A DNA stretch of 64,000 bases from Planctomycetota bacterium (GTDB lineage Bacteria; Planctomycetota; UBA1135; UBA2386), in NCBI GenBank assembly GCA_020638735.1, contig JACKHZ010000010.1, positions 248,001 to 312,000 of the forward strand. The letters are read 5' to 3'. Position 1 is the stretch's first letter. The number at the start of each line of letters is the position of its first letter. Shown here piece after piece: positions 26,521-35,445 of the stretch. The translations under genes and the position numbers were made by a program. The notes beneath the pieces are model-generated. The model saw only the letters and a program-made list of their open reading frames with translations, did no database searches and was not told the origin of the DNA.

Positions 26521-28667
26521 CAGCCGGCCAGCTTCGACAGGTCGGCGATCCGGTTCATCAGCGCGTGCAGCTCGCGCAGCAGCGCGTGGCGGTTCTTGCG
26601 CAGGTCCGGCTCGTCGGCGTTGACCATCACCGCGTCGAAGAACGCGTCGACCGGGGCCTTCAGCGCCGCGCACTCGCTGAGCGCTGCGGTGTAGTCGCCG
26701 GCGTCGAACTTCGGCCGCGCGCTCTTGCCGACCTTGGTCAGCGCGGCGAACAGCGCCTGCTCCTGCGCGTCCTTCAGCAGCAGCTCGTTGACCTTGGCGT
26801 CGCCGAGGTCGTCCGACTTCTTCAGGATGTTGCCGATGCGCTTGTTGGCGGCGGCGAGCGACTCGGCCTCCGGCAGCGCGGCGAACGCGCGCACCGCGGC
26901 GAGGCGGCGCTCGACGTCGGCGAGGCGCTGCGGGCGCAGGCTCAGCACGGCGTCGACCTGCTGGGCGCTGAAGCCCCTTTGATCCGCGGAGCCGCCGTCG
27001 CGCAGCTGCGTCGCCAGCCGGTCGAAGAAGAAGTCCTGCAGCTTGTCGCGCGGGTCCTCGATCGCGGCGCCGAACACCTGCACCGCGGCGTCGATCAGCT
27101 GCGAGAGGTCGACCGGCAGCGCGCGTTCGACCAGCATGCGGATCGTGCCGAGCGCGTGGCGACGCAGCGCGAACGGGTCCTTGTCGCCGGTCGGCAGCTG
27201 GCCGATGCCGAACATGCCGACCAGCGTCTCGAGCTTGTCGGCCAGCGCGACGGCCGTGCCGACGTCGTTGCGCGGCAGCTCGTCGCCGGCGAAGCGCGGC
27301 TTGTAGTGGTCCTCGACGGCCTCGGCGATCGCCTGCGGCTCGCCGTCGTTGCGGGCGTAGTAGCCGCCCATGATGCCCTGCAGCTCGGGGAACTCGCCGA
27401 CCATGTCGGTCAGCAGGTCGGCCTTGGCGAGCTGCGCCGCGCGGTCGGCCTGCTGCGCCAGCGCGTCGCCGCCCACACCCTGGGTCGACAGCAACGCGCC
27501 GATCGCCTTCGCCAGCGCGCGCACGCGCCCGACGCGTTCGCCCTGGGTGCCGAGCTTGTTGTGGTAGACGACCTTGTCGAGGCCGGGCAGCCGCGCCTCG
27601 AGCGTCTTCTTGCGGTCCTGGTCGTAGAAGAACTTGGCGTCGGCGAGGCGCGGCCGCACCACGCGCTCGTTGCCCTGCGTCACCGCGCTGGCGTCGGCCG
27701 GGCGGATGTTGCTGACGATCAAGAACCGGTTGGTCAGCTTCCCCTTCGCATCGAGCAGCGGGAAGTACTTCTGGTTCTGCTTCATCGTCAGGATCAGGCA
27801 CTCCTGCGGCACCGCCAGGAACTCCGCTTCGAAGCTGCACTGCAGCACGTTCGGCAGCTCGACCAGCGACGTGACCTCGTCGAGCAGCGCGTCGTCGTCG
27901 ATCGGCTGCAGGCCCTCGGCGGCGCTCTGTTGCTGCAGCTGGCGGGCGATGTCGTCGCGGCGCTGCGCGAACGACGCGATCACCGCGCCTTCTTCGGCGA
28001 GCTGCGCCGCGTAGCCGTCGGCGTCGCGGATCGTCAGCACCTGCTCCTTGGCCTCGAAGCGGTGGCCCTGGGTCTGGTTGCCGGCGGTCAGGCCGAGCGC
28101 CTGCACCGGCACGACCTCGTTGCCGTGCAGCGCCAGCAGCCGGTGCGCAGGGCGCACGAAGCGCACGTTGCTCCAGCCGTCGGCGAGCTGGTAGGTCATG
28201 ACCTTCGGGATCGGCAGCTGCGCGATGGTCGCGTCGAGCGCCTCCTGCAGGCCCTTGTCGAGCGTGACGCCCGGCTCGGTGCGCTCGAGGTACAGCGTGT
28301 CGGTCTTGCCGTCGCTCTTCTGCACCAGGTGCGCCAGCGTCGCCGCGACGTCCGCCTCGGCGACGCCGAGCTGCGCGAGCTTCTTCTGCAGCGGCACGGT
28401 CGCCTTGCCGTTGGCGTCGAGGCCGACCTTGACCGGCACCAGCTTGTATTCGACCTGCTGGTCGGCGGCGCGCGCGGCGACGCCGGCGACGAGCACCGCG
28501 AGGCGGCGCGGCGTGGCGAACGTCGTCACCTGGCCGTCACCCGGCGCCAGGCCCAGCTTGCGCAGGGTGGCGACCAGCACGGCGCCGAACGCGTCGCCGA
28601 GCTTCCTCAGCGACTTCGGCGGCAGCTCCTCGACGAACAGTTCGACCAGCAGGCTCTTGGTGCTCAT
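26520..28667 (-). CDS. glyS: Glycyl-tRNA synthetase beta subunit
   Basis: The 715 residues match GlyS in length and order. The N-terminus is LLVELFVEELPPKSL, then come MKQNQKYFPLLD and the YHNKLGTQGERVGR region, and finally a C-terminal anticodon-binding-like region. It pairs with GlyQ to form the alpha2beta2 enzyme that charges tRNA-Gly. Bacteria usually keep glyQ directly upstream of glyS. Here glyQ is on the same strand but about 3.6 kb upstream, with four genes in between. Confidence 0.95.
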   Translation of the reverse strand: MSTKSLLVELFVEELPPKSLRKLGDAFGAVLVATLRKLGLAPGDGQVTTFATPRRLAVLVAGVAARAADQQVEYKLVPVKVGLDANGKATVPLQKKLAQLGVAEADVAATLAHLVQKSDGKTDTLYLERTEPGVTLDKGLQEALDATIAQLPIPKVMTYQLADGWSNVRFVRPAHRLLALHGNEVVPVQALGLTAGNQTQGHRFEAKEQVLTIRDADGYAAQLAEEGAVIASFAQRRDDIARQLQQQSAAEGLQPIDDDALLDEVTSLVELPNVLQCSFEAEFLAVPQECLILTMKQNQKYFPLLDAKGKLTNRFLIVSNIRPADASAVTQGNERVVRPRLADAKFFYDQDRKKTLEARLPGLDKVVYHNKLGTQGERVGRVRALAKAIGALLSTQGVGGDALAQQADRAAQLAKADLLTDMVGEFPELQGIMGGYYARNDGEPQAIAEAVEDHYKPRFAGDELPRNDVGTAVALADKLETLVGMFGIGQLPTGDKDPFALRRHALGTIRMLVERALPVDLSQLIDAAVQVFGAAIEDPRDKLQDFFFDRLATQLRDGGSADQRGFSAQQVDAVLSLRPQRLADVERRLAAVRAFAALPEAESLAAANKRIGNILKKSDDLGDAKVNELLLKDAQEQALFAALTKVGKSARPKFDAGDYTAALSECAALKAPVDAFFDAVMVNADEPDLRKNRHALLRELHALMNRIADLSKLAG

Positions 28668-28772
28668 GACGGGGCGAAGATCCTAGCCCCACGCGGGGGC
28701 GGCGCACCCGCTTCGTCGCACAACCTGACTCGCGGACGCGCCGGGGCCAGGGCGGCGCTAGCATCCCCGGCG

Positions 28773-29147
28773 ATGTCGTCGCCGGCTCCACCGCTCCCGC
28801 TCGGTCGCATCACCGGCATCCTGCTGGCGGCGCTCGGCATCGGCTGCGCGACCGGCGCTTTGACGATGTGGCTGCTGGTCGGTTTCGATTTCGAGCACCA
28901 CGAACGGGACGCGCTGATCGCCGTCGCGGCCCTGATCGTGTTCACGGTCTGCTGCGGCTTCCTGATGGTCGTGCTGCTGGCGAGCACGCGCCTGCGCTGG
29001 TCGCTGCCGATCGTCGGCGTGGTCGCGGTGATCGCGGTGCCGCTGGCGACCTGGGCGATCGGGCCGATCGGCGTGCTGTTCGGGCTGATCGCGTCGGTCG
29101 GCGCGATGCTGGTCTGCAACGCGCGGCTGCGGCTCGTCCGCGCATGA
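28773..29147 (+). CDS. Small membrane protein, four predicted helices
   Basis: A 124-residue hydrophobic protein with helices near residues 11-35, 46-68, 75-95 and 98-115 and few charged loops. It starts at ATG 28773, about 105 bp from the divergent glyS. It has no motif I recognise. The following gap to the convergent lipoprotein gene (29148-29180) includes a small GC hairpin. Confidence 0.6.
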   Translation: MSSPAPPLPLGRITGILLAALGIGCATGALTMWLLVGFDFEHHERDALIAVAALIVFTVCCGFLMVVLLASTRLRWSLPIVGVVAVIAVPLATWAIGPIGVLFGLIASVGAMLVCNARLRLVRA

Positions 29148-29152
29148 CCTTC

Positions 29153-29168
29153 GCCGGCGGCCTCCGGC
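29153..29168. terminator. Short GC hairpin between convergent genes
   Basis: GCCGG (29153-29157) and CCGGC (29164-29168) form a 5-bp stem with a 6-nt loop in the 33-bp gap between convergent stops. It is weak on its own. Confidence 0.25.
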
Positions 29169-29180
29169 CCTGTCGCCCGA

Positions 29181-29765
29181 TCAGCGGCTGATGTCGACGA
29201 TGCGATCGTCGTCGCCGAAGCGCACGTCGCGGCGCAGCGGCGGAATGCGCCGGACCTCGTAGCGGAGCATGTTCTCCTGCATGGTCGGGTTGTTCGACCG
29301 CGGCGGGTATCCGGCGACGAGGAACAACGCCGCGCGCGACATCCCGACCGCGATCTCGCCGGTCTCGAGCGCCCGGCGCTCCTCGTCGGTGAGGTCCTCC
29401 GGGATCGCCGGCGCGGCGTCGCCGAACTGCTGCGCCATCCACTCGGCCAGCGGCATCAGCGAGTGCTTCGGCTCGAACTCGATCTGGTACTCGCTGCCGT
29501 TGTCGTCGGTCAGCAGGAGCGTGTCGCGGTGCATGCCCTGGTAGGTCAGGTGGGTGCCCGGCGGCGCGTAGCGCGGCAGCCCGAGGTAGTTGGTCGAGCG
29601 CGCGACGTACTTGCCGCCCTTGAAGTCGAAGTGCATGCCGACCTGGGTGTAGAGCGACTTCCCGGCCTGCATTCCCGGGATGCCGACGGCGTCGTCACCC
29701 GACTTGCAACCGGACGCGAACAGCGCGAGCGCCGCGAGAGAGAGCTTGAGCAGCAGGGTTCTCAT
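29181..29765 (-). CDS. Predicted lipoprotein with SmpA/OmlA-like segment
   Basis: The 194-residue protein has a lipobox (ALFASGC, Cys20). Its C-terminal half includes EIAVGMSRAALFLVAGYPP, resembling the 'G.s...v....G.P' turn of SmpA/OmlA (BamE-like) domains. The N-terminal half contains short basic and aromatic strands (YVARSTNYLG). It may be a periplasmic small outer-membrane-associated protein; function is unknown. Confidence 0.6.
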   Translation of the reverse strand: MRTLLLKLSLAALALFASGCKSGDDAVGIPGMQAGKSLYTQVGMHFDFKGGKYVARSTNYLGLPRYAPPGTHLTYQGMHRDTLLLTDDNGSEYQIEFEPKHSLMPLAEWMAQQFGDAAPAIPEDLTDEERRALETGEIAVGMSRAALFLVAGYPPRSNNPTMQENMLRYEVRRIPPLRRDVRFGDDDRIVDISR

Positions 29766-29938
29766 CGCGGCAGGGTAGCGATCGGCGGTGTCCGAGTCCC
29801 GTGCGCATCACGGCGGCGGTGTCCGGATCCCGGGCGTTTCGGGTCGTGCCGGGGCCTGGTATGGCGGTTGACCCTGGGCAGGAGTCGGCGGCACATCGCC
29901 TCCGACGAGCCCGATCCCTGCCCGACCGAGAGAACGTC

Positions 29939-30529
29939 ATGATCCTCCGCTCCGCCGCCGTCACCGCGCTGTTCACCGCCGCCGCCATCGCCCAGATCCC
30001 TGTCAGCGTCCGCTGCACGCCGACCGACGGCAGCGCGGCCGGCTGTTACTACTGCCCTGGCTTCGAGACCGTCATCAAGTGGAACGGCGTGCAGATGCAC
30101 AGCTCGAGCGCCAACCTGGTCGCGTTCCACGACCTCGACGTCGTCGTGCACGGCACCTGGAACGGCACGGTCATCGAGGTGACGTCGATCCAGACCGACT
30201 TCGAGTCGTTCTCGATCAGCGGCAACGGGCACCTCGGCAACCGCTTCCGCTACAACACCGTCGCCGCGCCCGGCGCGTTGGCGATCAACCTGGCGGCGCT
30301 CGGTGCGGCCTTCGCCGTGCCGTTCGGTGACCTGGCGCTGCAGCTCGACCCGCTGTCGGCGGTGATGCTCGGCGGCGGCGCCGTCGACAGCGCCGGCGAG
30401 TTCACGTCCGACCTCGACATCCCGGACGACCCGAGCCTGATCGGCCTGCGCGTCTACGGGCAGGGTGTGGTGCTCGATGCCGCCGCCGGCATCTACACCA
30501 CCAACCTCGACACCAAGGTCGTCGGCTGA
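29939..30529 (+). CDS. Small secreted protein, unknown function
   Basis: The 196-residue product has a signal peptide (AVTALFTAAAIAQ) and a Cys-rich first segment (CTPTDGSAAGCYYCPG). The rest is predicted beta-rich, with VHGTWNGTVIEVTSI. It lacks the shared C-terminal module. I cannot assign a family. It is followed by a strong hairpin at 30549-30581. Confidence 0.6.
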   Translation: MILRSAAVTALFTAAAIAQIPVSVRCTPTDGSAAGCYYCPGFETVIKWNGVQMHSSSANLVAFHDLDVVVHGTWNGTVIEVTSIQTDFESFSISGNGHLGNRFRYNTVAAPGALAINLAALGAAFAVPFGDLALQLDPLSAVMLGGGAVDSAGEFTSDLDIPDDPSLIGLRVYGQGVVLDAAAGIYTTNLDTKVVG

Positions 30530-30548
30530 GGCCGGACCCGGCGGTACG

Positions 30549-30581
30549 GGGCCGATACGACTCCCTGCGAGTCGTCGGCCC
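30549..30581. terminator. Strong hairpin after the secreted-protein gene
   Basis: GGCCGA-TA-CGACTC pairs with GAGTCGTCGGCC around CCTGC, a 12-bp stem with one 2-nt bulge, starting about 20 bp after the stop at 30529. No clear T-run follows. Confidence 0.5.
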
Positions 30582-30695
30582 GGTCCTGTCGCGTATTGCG
30601 TCCGTCGGCCCCGGGAAGATGCCGTCCGCCCTCGGGCCTTCGCCCGGGCGACATGCCAGCCGGCAGATCCGCGCGTCGCCGTAGGATCGTGCAGC

Positions 30696-32177
30696 ATGGA
30701 CGGCAGCCCCATGCAAGAACCGCCCGTCGGGCGCGCTTCGCCCCCCAACGAGACGTCGGCCCCGTGGCCGCTATGGCAGCGGATCACGTTCCGCTTCCTG
30801 CTCGTCTACTACCTGCTCTACGCGTTCCCGCGGCCGCTGAGCAACCTGATCGGCACCGGTGCCGGCGTGATCGCGATGGTCGCCGGACAGGCCGACGCCG
30901 GGGAGTCGACCGCGTGGGTCGAGCAGGCGCCGTGGCGCTGGCCGGGCAAGTGGCAGAAGCAACTGGGCCACGTGGAGGTTTGGCGTCAGTCCGCGACCAC
31001 CTGGCTCGACCAACACCACCTGGCGCCGCTCGAGGTCATCCATCAGCGCACCGGCAGCGGCGACACCGCGCACGACATCGCGCTGGTGCTGGCCGACCTG
31101 TTCGCGGCCGCGTTGTTGACGGGCCTCTGGTCGGTGCTGCGTCGACGGCCTTGCGGCTACCCGCGACTCGGGCGCTGGCTGCACGTCGTCGTGCGCTTCG
31201 ACCTGGCGTTCTGGTTGCTCTCGTACGGTTGCGCCAAGCTGTACGGCAGCCAGTTCGGCGAACTTAGCCTGACGCGGCTGACGCAGGAGATCGGCGACAC
31301 GTGGCCGATGACGATGGTCGGCACGTTCATGCAGGCGTCGCCACCGTACGAGGTGCTCGGCGGGCTCGGCGAAGTGCTCGCCGCGCTGCTGCTGTTCCAT
31401 CGTCGCACGGCGCTGCTCGGCGCGTGCCTGACCCTGGTGGTGATGGGCAACGTCTGCGCGCTCAACTGGCTGTGCGGTGTGCCGGTCAAGCTGTTCTCCG
31501 CGCACCTGTGGCTCTACGCGCTGTGCCTGCTGGCACCTTGGCGGCATGCGCTGACGGCGTTGTTCGTGCGCAACCGCGCCTCCGCGCCGGTCGACATGCG
31601 GCTGCCCTTGGGTCGTTGGTTCGGCTGGCTGCGCTGGCCGCTGGTTGCGTTCGGCTGGACGTGGGTGCTGGCGACGCTGATGCTGGCCCACGTGCACGGC
31701 ACGGCGCCGCGGCCGTGGATGAAGGGGCGCGAGAAGTCGGCGCTCTACGGCGTCTGGACGGTCGAACGCATGGTGCTCGACGGCGTCGAGGTGCCGATCA
31801 CCGACGCGACGCGCTGGCGCTTCCTCGCCATCGATCGCGGCACGCGGGCCTGGACGCGCGATGCCACCGGCGCGCAGCTGACCTTCGACTTCGTCTGGGA
31901 CCAGGGGAGCCACGTCGCGCAGGTGACGCAGCGCACGGGGCGCCGCGACCTGGTGGCGTCGCCGTGGCAGACCGTCGAGGGCTGCAAGACCGTGCCCGTC
32001 GATCCCGAGCCGATGCTGCGCAACGAACAGCGCGGCCAGCAGGTCGACGGTCGCCGCCGCACGCTGGTGCTGACCGGTGACTGGCTCGGCAAGCAGCTCG
32101 AGCTGCACACCGTCGAGAAGCGCTTCCGCCTGCAGACCGGCTTCCGGCTGCGGCAGGAGCTGCCGGACTTCTGGTAG
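30696..32177 (+). CDS. DoxX-like multi-helix membrane protein with extracytoplasmic C-terminal domain
   Basis: The 493-residue protein has about six helices. The region from SYGCAKLYGSQF through ASPPYEVLGGLGEVLAALLLF to NWLCGVPVKLFSAHL follows the DoxX-like membrane module. After a last helix (about residues 305-330) comes a roughly 160-residue soluble domain with WKxRE-type and W/beta strands (YGVWTVERMVLDG). The start is the ATG at 30696; an ATG four codons on is possible. Function is unknown, probably membrane redox or lipid-related as in the wider DoxX group (speculation). Confidence 0.6.
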   Translation: MDGSPMQEPPVGRASPPNETSAPWPLWQRITFRFLLVYYLLYAFPRPLSNLIGTGAGVIAMVAGQADAGESTAWVEQAPWRWPGKWQKQLGHVEVWRQSATTWLDQHHLAPLEVIHQRTGSGDTAHDIALVLADLFAAALLTGLWSVLRRRPCGYPRLGRWLHVVVRFDLAFWLLSYGCAKLYGSQFGELSLTRLTQEIGDTWPMTMVGTFMQASPPYEVLGGLGEVLAALLLFHRRTALLGACLTLVVMGNVCALNWLCGVPVKLFSAHLWLYALCLLAPWRHALTALFVRNRASAPVDMRLPLGRWFGWLRWPLVAFGWTWVLATLMLAHVHGTAPRPWMKGREKSALYGVWTVERMVLDGVEVPITDATRWRFLAIDRGTRAWTRDATGAQLTFDFVWDQGSHVAQVTQRTGRRDLVASPWQTVEGCKTVPVDPEPMLRNEQRGQQVDGRRRTLVLTGDWLGKQLELHTVEKRFRLQTGFRLRQELPDFW

Positions 32178-32225
32178 GCGCGGGCGCTACCGCGAAGCAC
32201 ACCCGGGGTCACCTCCCGTCGCGCG

Positions 32226-33143
32226 TCACTTCGCTTCCGCAGCGAGCTTCGCCAGCACTTCCTCGGCGTGCGGCCGCTGTGCCATCGGGAAGCCGAGGCG
32301 CGCGCGGCTGTCGACGTAGCTCCTGGCCACGGCGCGCGCGAGGTTGCGGATGCGGCCGATGTAGGCGGCGCGCTCGGTGACGCTGATCGCGCCGCGCGCG
32401 TCGAGCAGGTTGAACGTGTGGCCGGCCTTGAGCAGCTGCTCGTAGGCCGGCAGCGCCAGCTGCTGCTCCATCAGGTGCTGCGACTGCCGCTCGTGCGCGT
32501 CGAACGCCTGCAGCAGGAACTGCACGTCGCTGTGCTCGAAGTTGTAGGTGCTCTGCTCGACCTCGTTCTGGTGGAACACGTCGCCGTACTTCAGCCCCTC
32601 GGCGAACTGCAGGTCGAAGACGTTCTCGACGCCCTGCAGGTACATGCACAGCCGCTCGAGCCCGTAGGTGATCTCGCCGGTGATCGGCCGGCAGTCGATG
32701 CCGCCGACCTGCTGGAAGTAGGTGAACTGCGTCACCTCCATGCCGTTGAGCCAGACCTCCCAGCCGAGACCCCAGCAGCCGAGCGTCGGGTTCTCCCAGT
32801 CGTCCTCGACGAAGCGCACGTCGTTCTTCTCGAGGTCGAGGCCGACCGCGCGCAGCGAGCCGAGGTAGAGGTCGAGGATGTTCGCCGGCGCCGGCTTCAG
32901 CACCACCTGGTACTGGTAGTAATGCTGCAGGCGGTTGGGGTTCTCGCCGTAGCGGCCGTCCTTCGGGCGGCGGCTCGGCTGCACGTAGGCGGCCTTCCAC
33001 GGCTCCGGGCCGAGCGCGCGCAGGAACGTCGCGGTGTGGCTGGTGCCGGCGCCGACCTCCATGTCGTAGGGCTGGAGCAGGGCGCAGCCGTGGCGGTCCC
33101 AGTAGGTCTGCAGGTCGAGGATCAGCTGCTGGAAGGTCGGCAT
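32226..33143 (-). CDS. glyQ: Glycyl-tRNA synthetase alpha subunit
   Basis: The 305 residues align throughout with GlyQ. The N-terminus is FQQLILDLQTYWDRHGC, followed by QPYDMEVGAGTSH, PSRRPKDGRYGENPNR and the active-site block FEWNGMEVTQFTYFQQ-like VWLNGMEVTQFTYFQ. It binds glycine and ATP and works with the GlyS subunit encoded 3.6 kb away. No partner gene lies immediately downstream on its strand. Confidence 0.97.
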   Translation of the reverse strand: MPTFQQLILDLQTYWDRHGCALLQPYDMEVGAGTSHTATFLRALGPEPWKAAYVQPSRRPKDGRYGENPNRLQHYYQYQVVLKPAPANILDLYLGSLRAVGLDLEKNDVRFVEDDWENPTLGCWGLGWEVWLNGMEVTQFTYFQQVGGIDCRPITGEITYGLERLCMYLQGVENVFDLQFAEGLKYGDVFHQNEVEQSTYNFEHSDVQFLLQAFDAHERQSQHLMEQQLALPAYEQLLKAGHTFNLLDARGAISVTERAAYIGRIRNLARAVARSYVDSRARLGFPMAQRPHAEEVLAKLAAEAK

Positions 33144-33271
33144 CGCGGGCGGAGGATCCTACCCGTGGGGTCGGTCGCGGGTCACGGGCTTCCTCCTCCG
33201 GCTACTGGACGGCGCGCGCCGCTGGGCGAACATGTGCGTTGCTGCCGAACGGCAGTGAACGGAGTCGAACG

Positions 33272-35428
33272 ATGTTCGCCAAGGGAGTCTTCGCGGTGTT
33301 GTTGCCCGTGATCGCGCTGCATGCGCAATGGATCGAGACGCGGCCGAGCCCGTTCCGGGTCGACGGCGGCGCCTGTGCCGGCTACGACCCGGTCGGCGGC
33401 GAGGCGTGGCTGATCCAGGCCGGCGACGGCTCGTCGCCGCCGACGATGTGGCGCTTCGACGACGGGCTGTGGTCGCAGCGCACCGACGCCGCGGCGCAGC
33501 CGCCGACGGTCGGCGCGACCTGCGCGTGGCCTGGGCACGGCTTGCTGGTGCACGGCGTCGGCACGTGGACGTGGAACGGCGCCGCGTGGACGCAGGTCGT
33601 CACCGCGCATCAGCCGCCGGGCGTCTTCGGCATGGACTTCGATCCCCTGCACGGCGTCGTCGTCGCGCTCTGCGCCGGACTCGAGACGTGGTCGTTCGAC
33701 GGCGTCGACTGGCAGCAGGTGGCGACGGCGTGGCCGAGCGGCGGGCCGCCGGTCCTGGTGGCGCGCCTGGCGTGGGAACCGATCACGCAGACGGTGCTCG
33801 CCGCGGCGGGAATGGACACCTCGCCCGGGCTGCCGGGCTTCGTGCTGTACCGTTGGAACGGCAGCGCGTGGGCGATGCTGGGCAGCGGCACGCGCATCGG
33901 CTTCTCGATGACGACCCTGCCGGGACAGGGCGTGTTCTTCACCGGCGGCTTCACCTTCCCGTTCACCTGGGGGCCGACTGCGCTGTGGAACGGCAGCCAG
34001 TGGTCGGCGCTCGGCGCCGGTCCGGCGTCCGAGCTGCGCGCCAGCAGCCTGTCGTGGTACGACGCGGGGCGCGGTCGGCTGGTCGTGACCAGCGGCCTCG
34101 GCGCGACGCCGACCGGGTTCTCGCAGCAGGCGTTCGGCTGTTGGTGCTGGGACGGCGCGGCGTGGGCGCAGCCGGATCCGGGGCGCGGACCGCGCTTCGC
34201 CGACGCGCAGGTCTACGACTCCTGGCGCGGCCAGCTGCTGCAGTTCGGCGGCACCTACGCGTTCGGCTACGAACACGGCGAGCTGTGGGCGCGCGGCGAC
34301 GACGGTCTGTGGACGCGGCTGCCGGGTGGACCGGCCGCGCGCCACTTCCACGCCAGCGCCTTCGATTCGTGGCGCGGTCGCATGGTGATGATCGGCGGCA
34401 GCCACCTCGAGTCCGGCGGTGGCTCGGAGTACCTCGTCGATGCCGACACGACGTGGGAATGGGACGGCACGGCCTGGTACGCGTTCCCGTCGCCGAGCCC
34501 GCAGTGGAGCCAGCTGGACTTCCCGGTCGGTCGCATCGACGCGGCGATGGCGTTCGACCGCGCGCGCGGCCGCTGCGTGCTGTTCGGCGGTCGCTTCGGC
34601 GCCGACGATCCGCTGCCCGACGTGCCGCAGAACGACACGTGGCTGTGGGACGGCGCCGCGTGGACGATGGCGTCGCCGGCCCACGTGCCGCCGGCGGTCG
34701 CGCAGCCGGCGATGTGGTTCGACGAAGCGGCGGGCGCGTGCGTGCTGTGGGCCGACGGCCTGTGGTCGTGGGACGGCAGCGACTGGACCGCGCTGGCGAC
34801 GCCGGCGCTGCCGGACGTGCTGCGCCGCATCGGCCATGACGCGGCCCGCGAGGTCGTCGTCGCGGTGGTCGGTGCGATCCCGTCGCCGACCACGTACGAG
34901 CTGCGCGCCGGCGCCTGGCAGGCGGTGGGTTCGACGACGCCGGCGTTCGCCGGCGCCTTCGACCTCGGCCGCGGCGCGTTCCCGGCGGTCGACGAGGTCT
35001 ACTGGTCCGACGTCGGTGACGCGTCGGCCGGAACGATCGCGCCGTTCGGCGTGGGCTGCGCGGGCAGCAACGGCACGCCGGTGCTGCACGGCGAACGCCC
35101 GTTCCGCGTCGGCAGCACGCGCGCGGTGCGGCTGGCCAACGGTCCGGTCGGCGGACCATGGGTCGGCGTGCTCGGGCGCGACGACGACCAGTGGGCCGGG
35201 ACGCCGCTGCCGCTGGAGCTCGGCATGCTCGGCGCGCCGCAGTGCTTCGCCTACACCGGCATCGACGGCACCGCGCTGATCACGGCCGGCGACTGGGCGA
35301 TCGTCGTGCCGGCCGCGCCGCAGCTGCTCGGCGCGCGCGTGCGGCTGCAGGCGTTCGTGTTCGACGCCGCGGCCAACGCGCTCGGCGCGACGACCAGCAA
35401 CGGCGTGCGGGTGCGCATCGGCAGCTGA
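33272..35428 (+). CDS. Secreted kelch-repeat protein with shared C-terminal module
   Basis: The 718-residue protein has a signal peptide (MFAKGVFAVLLPVIALHAQ). The GGAG at 33261 lies 7 nt before the ATG. It contains about ten kelch-like repeats, each with a 'W.wDG..W' blade signature such as TWEWDGTAWYAF, LWDGAAWTM and SWDGSDWTAL. These predict one or two beta-propellers. The C-terminus has GVGCAGSNGTPVLHG followed by the module that ends 'LQAFVFDA...TTSNGVRVR'. The first half of the module begins at the 'GxGCxGSxGxP' motif known from planctomycete secreted proteins. Function is probably binding of a surface or matrix ligand. Confidence 0.75.
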   Translation: MFAKGVFAVLLPVIALHAQWIETRPSPFRVDGGACAGYDPVGGEAWLIQAGDGSSPPTMWRFDDGLWSQRTDAAAQPPTVGATCAWPGHGLLVHGVGTWTWNGAAWTQVVTAHQPPGVFGMDFDPLHGVVVALCAGLETWSFDGVDWQQVATAWPSGGPPVLVARLAWEPITQTVLAAAGMDTSPGLPGFVLYRWNGSAWAMLGSGTRIGFSMTTLPGQGVFFTGGFTFPFTWGPTALWNGSQWSALGAGPASELRASSLSWYDAGRGRLVVTSGLGATPTGFSQQAFGCWCWDGAAWAQPDPGRGPRFADAQVYDSWRGQLLQFGGTYAFGYEHGELWARGDDGLWTRLPGGPAARHFHASAFDSWRGRMVMIGGSHLESGGGSEYLVDADTTWEWDGTAWYAFPSPSPQWSQLDFPVGRIDAAMAFDRARGRCVLFGGRFGADDPLPDVPQNDTWLWDGAAWTMASPAHVPPAVAQPAMWFDEAAGACVLWADGLWSWDGSDWTALATPALPDVLRRIGHDAAREVVVAVVGAIPSPTTYELRAGAWQAVGSTTPAFAGAFDLGRGAFPAVDEVYWSDVGDASAGTIAPFGVGCAGSNGTPVLHGERPFRVGSTRAVRLANGPVGGPWVGVLGRDDDQWAGTPLPLELGMLGAPQCFAYTGIDGTALITAGDWAIVVPAAPQLLGARVRLQAFVFDAAANALGATTSNGVRVRIGS

Positions 35429-35445
35429 CCCGCGCCGGCCGACGA

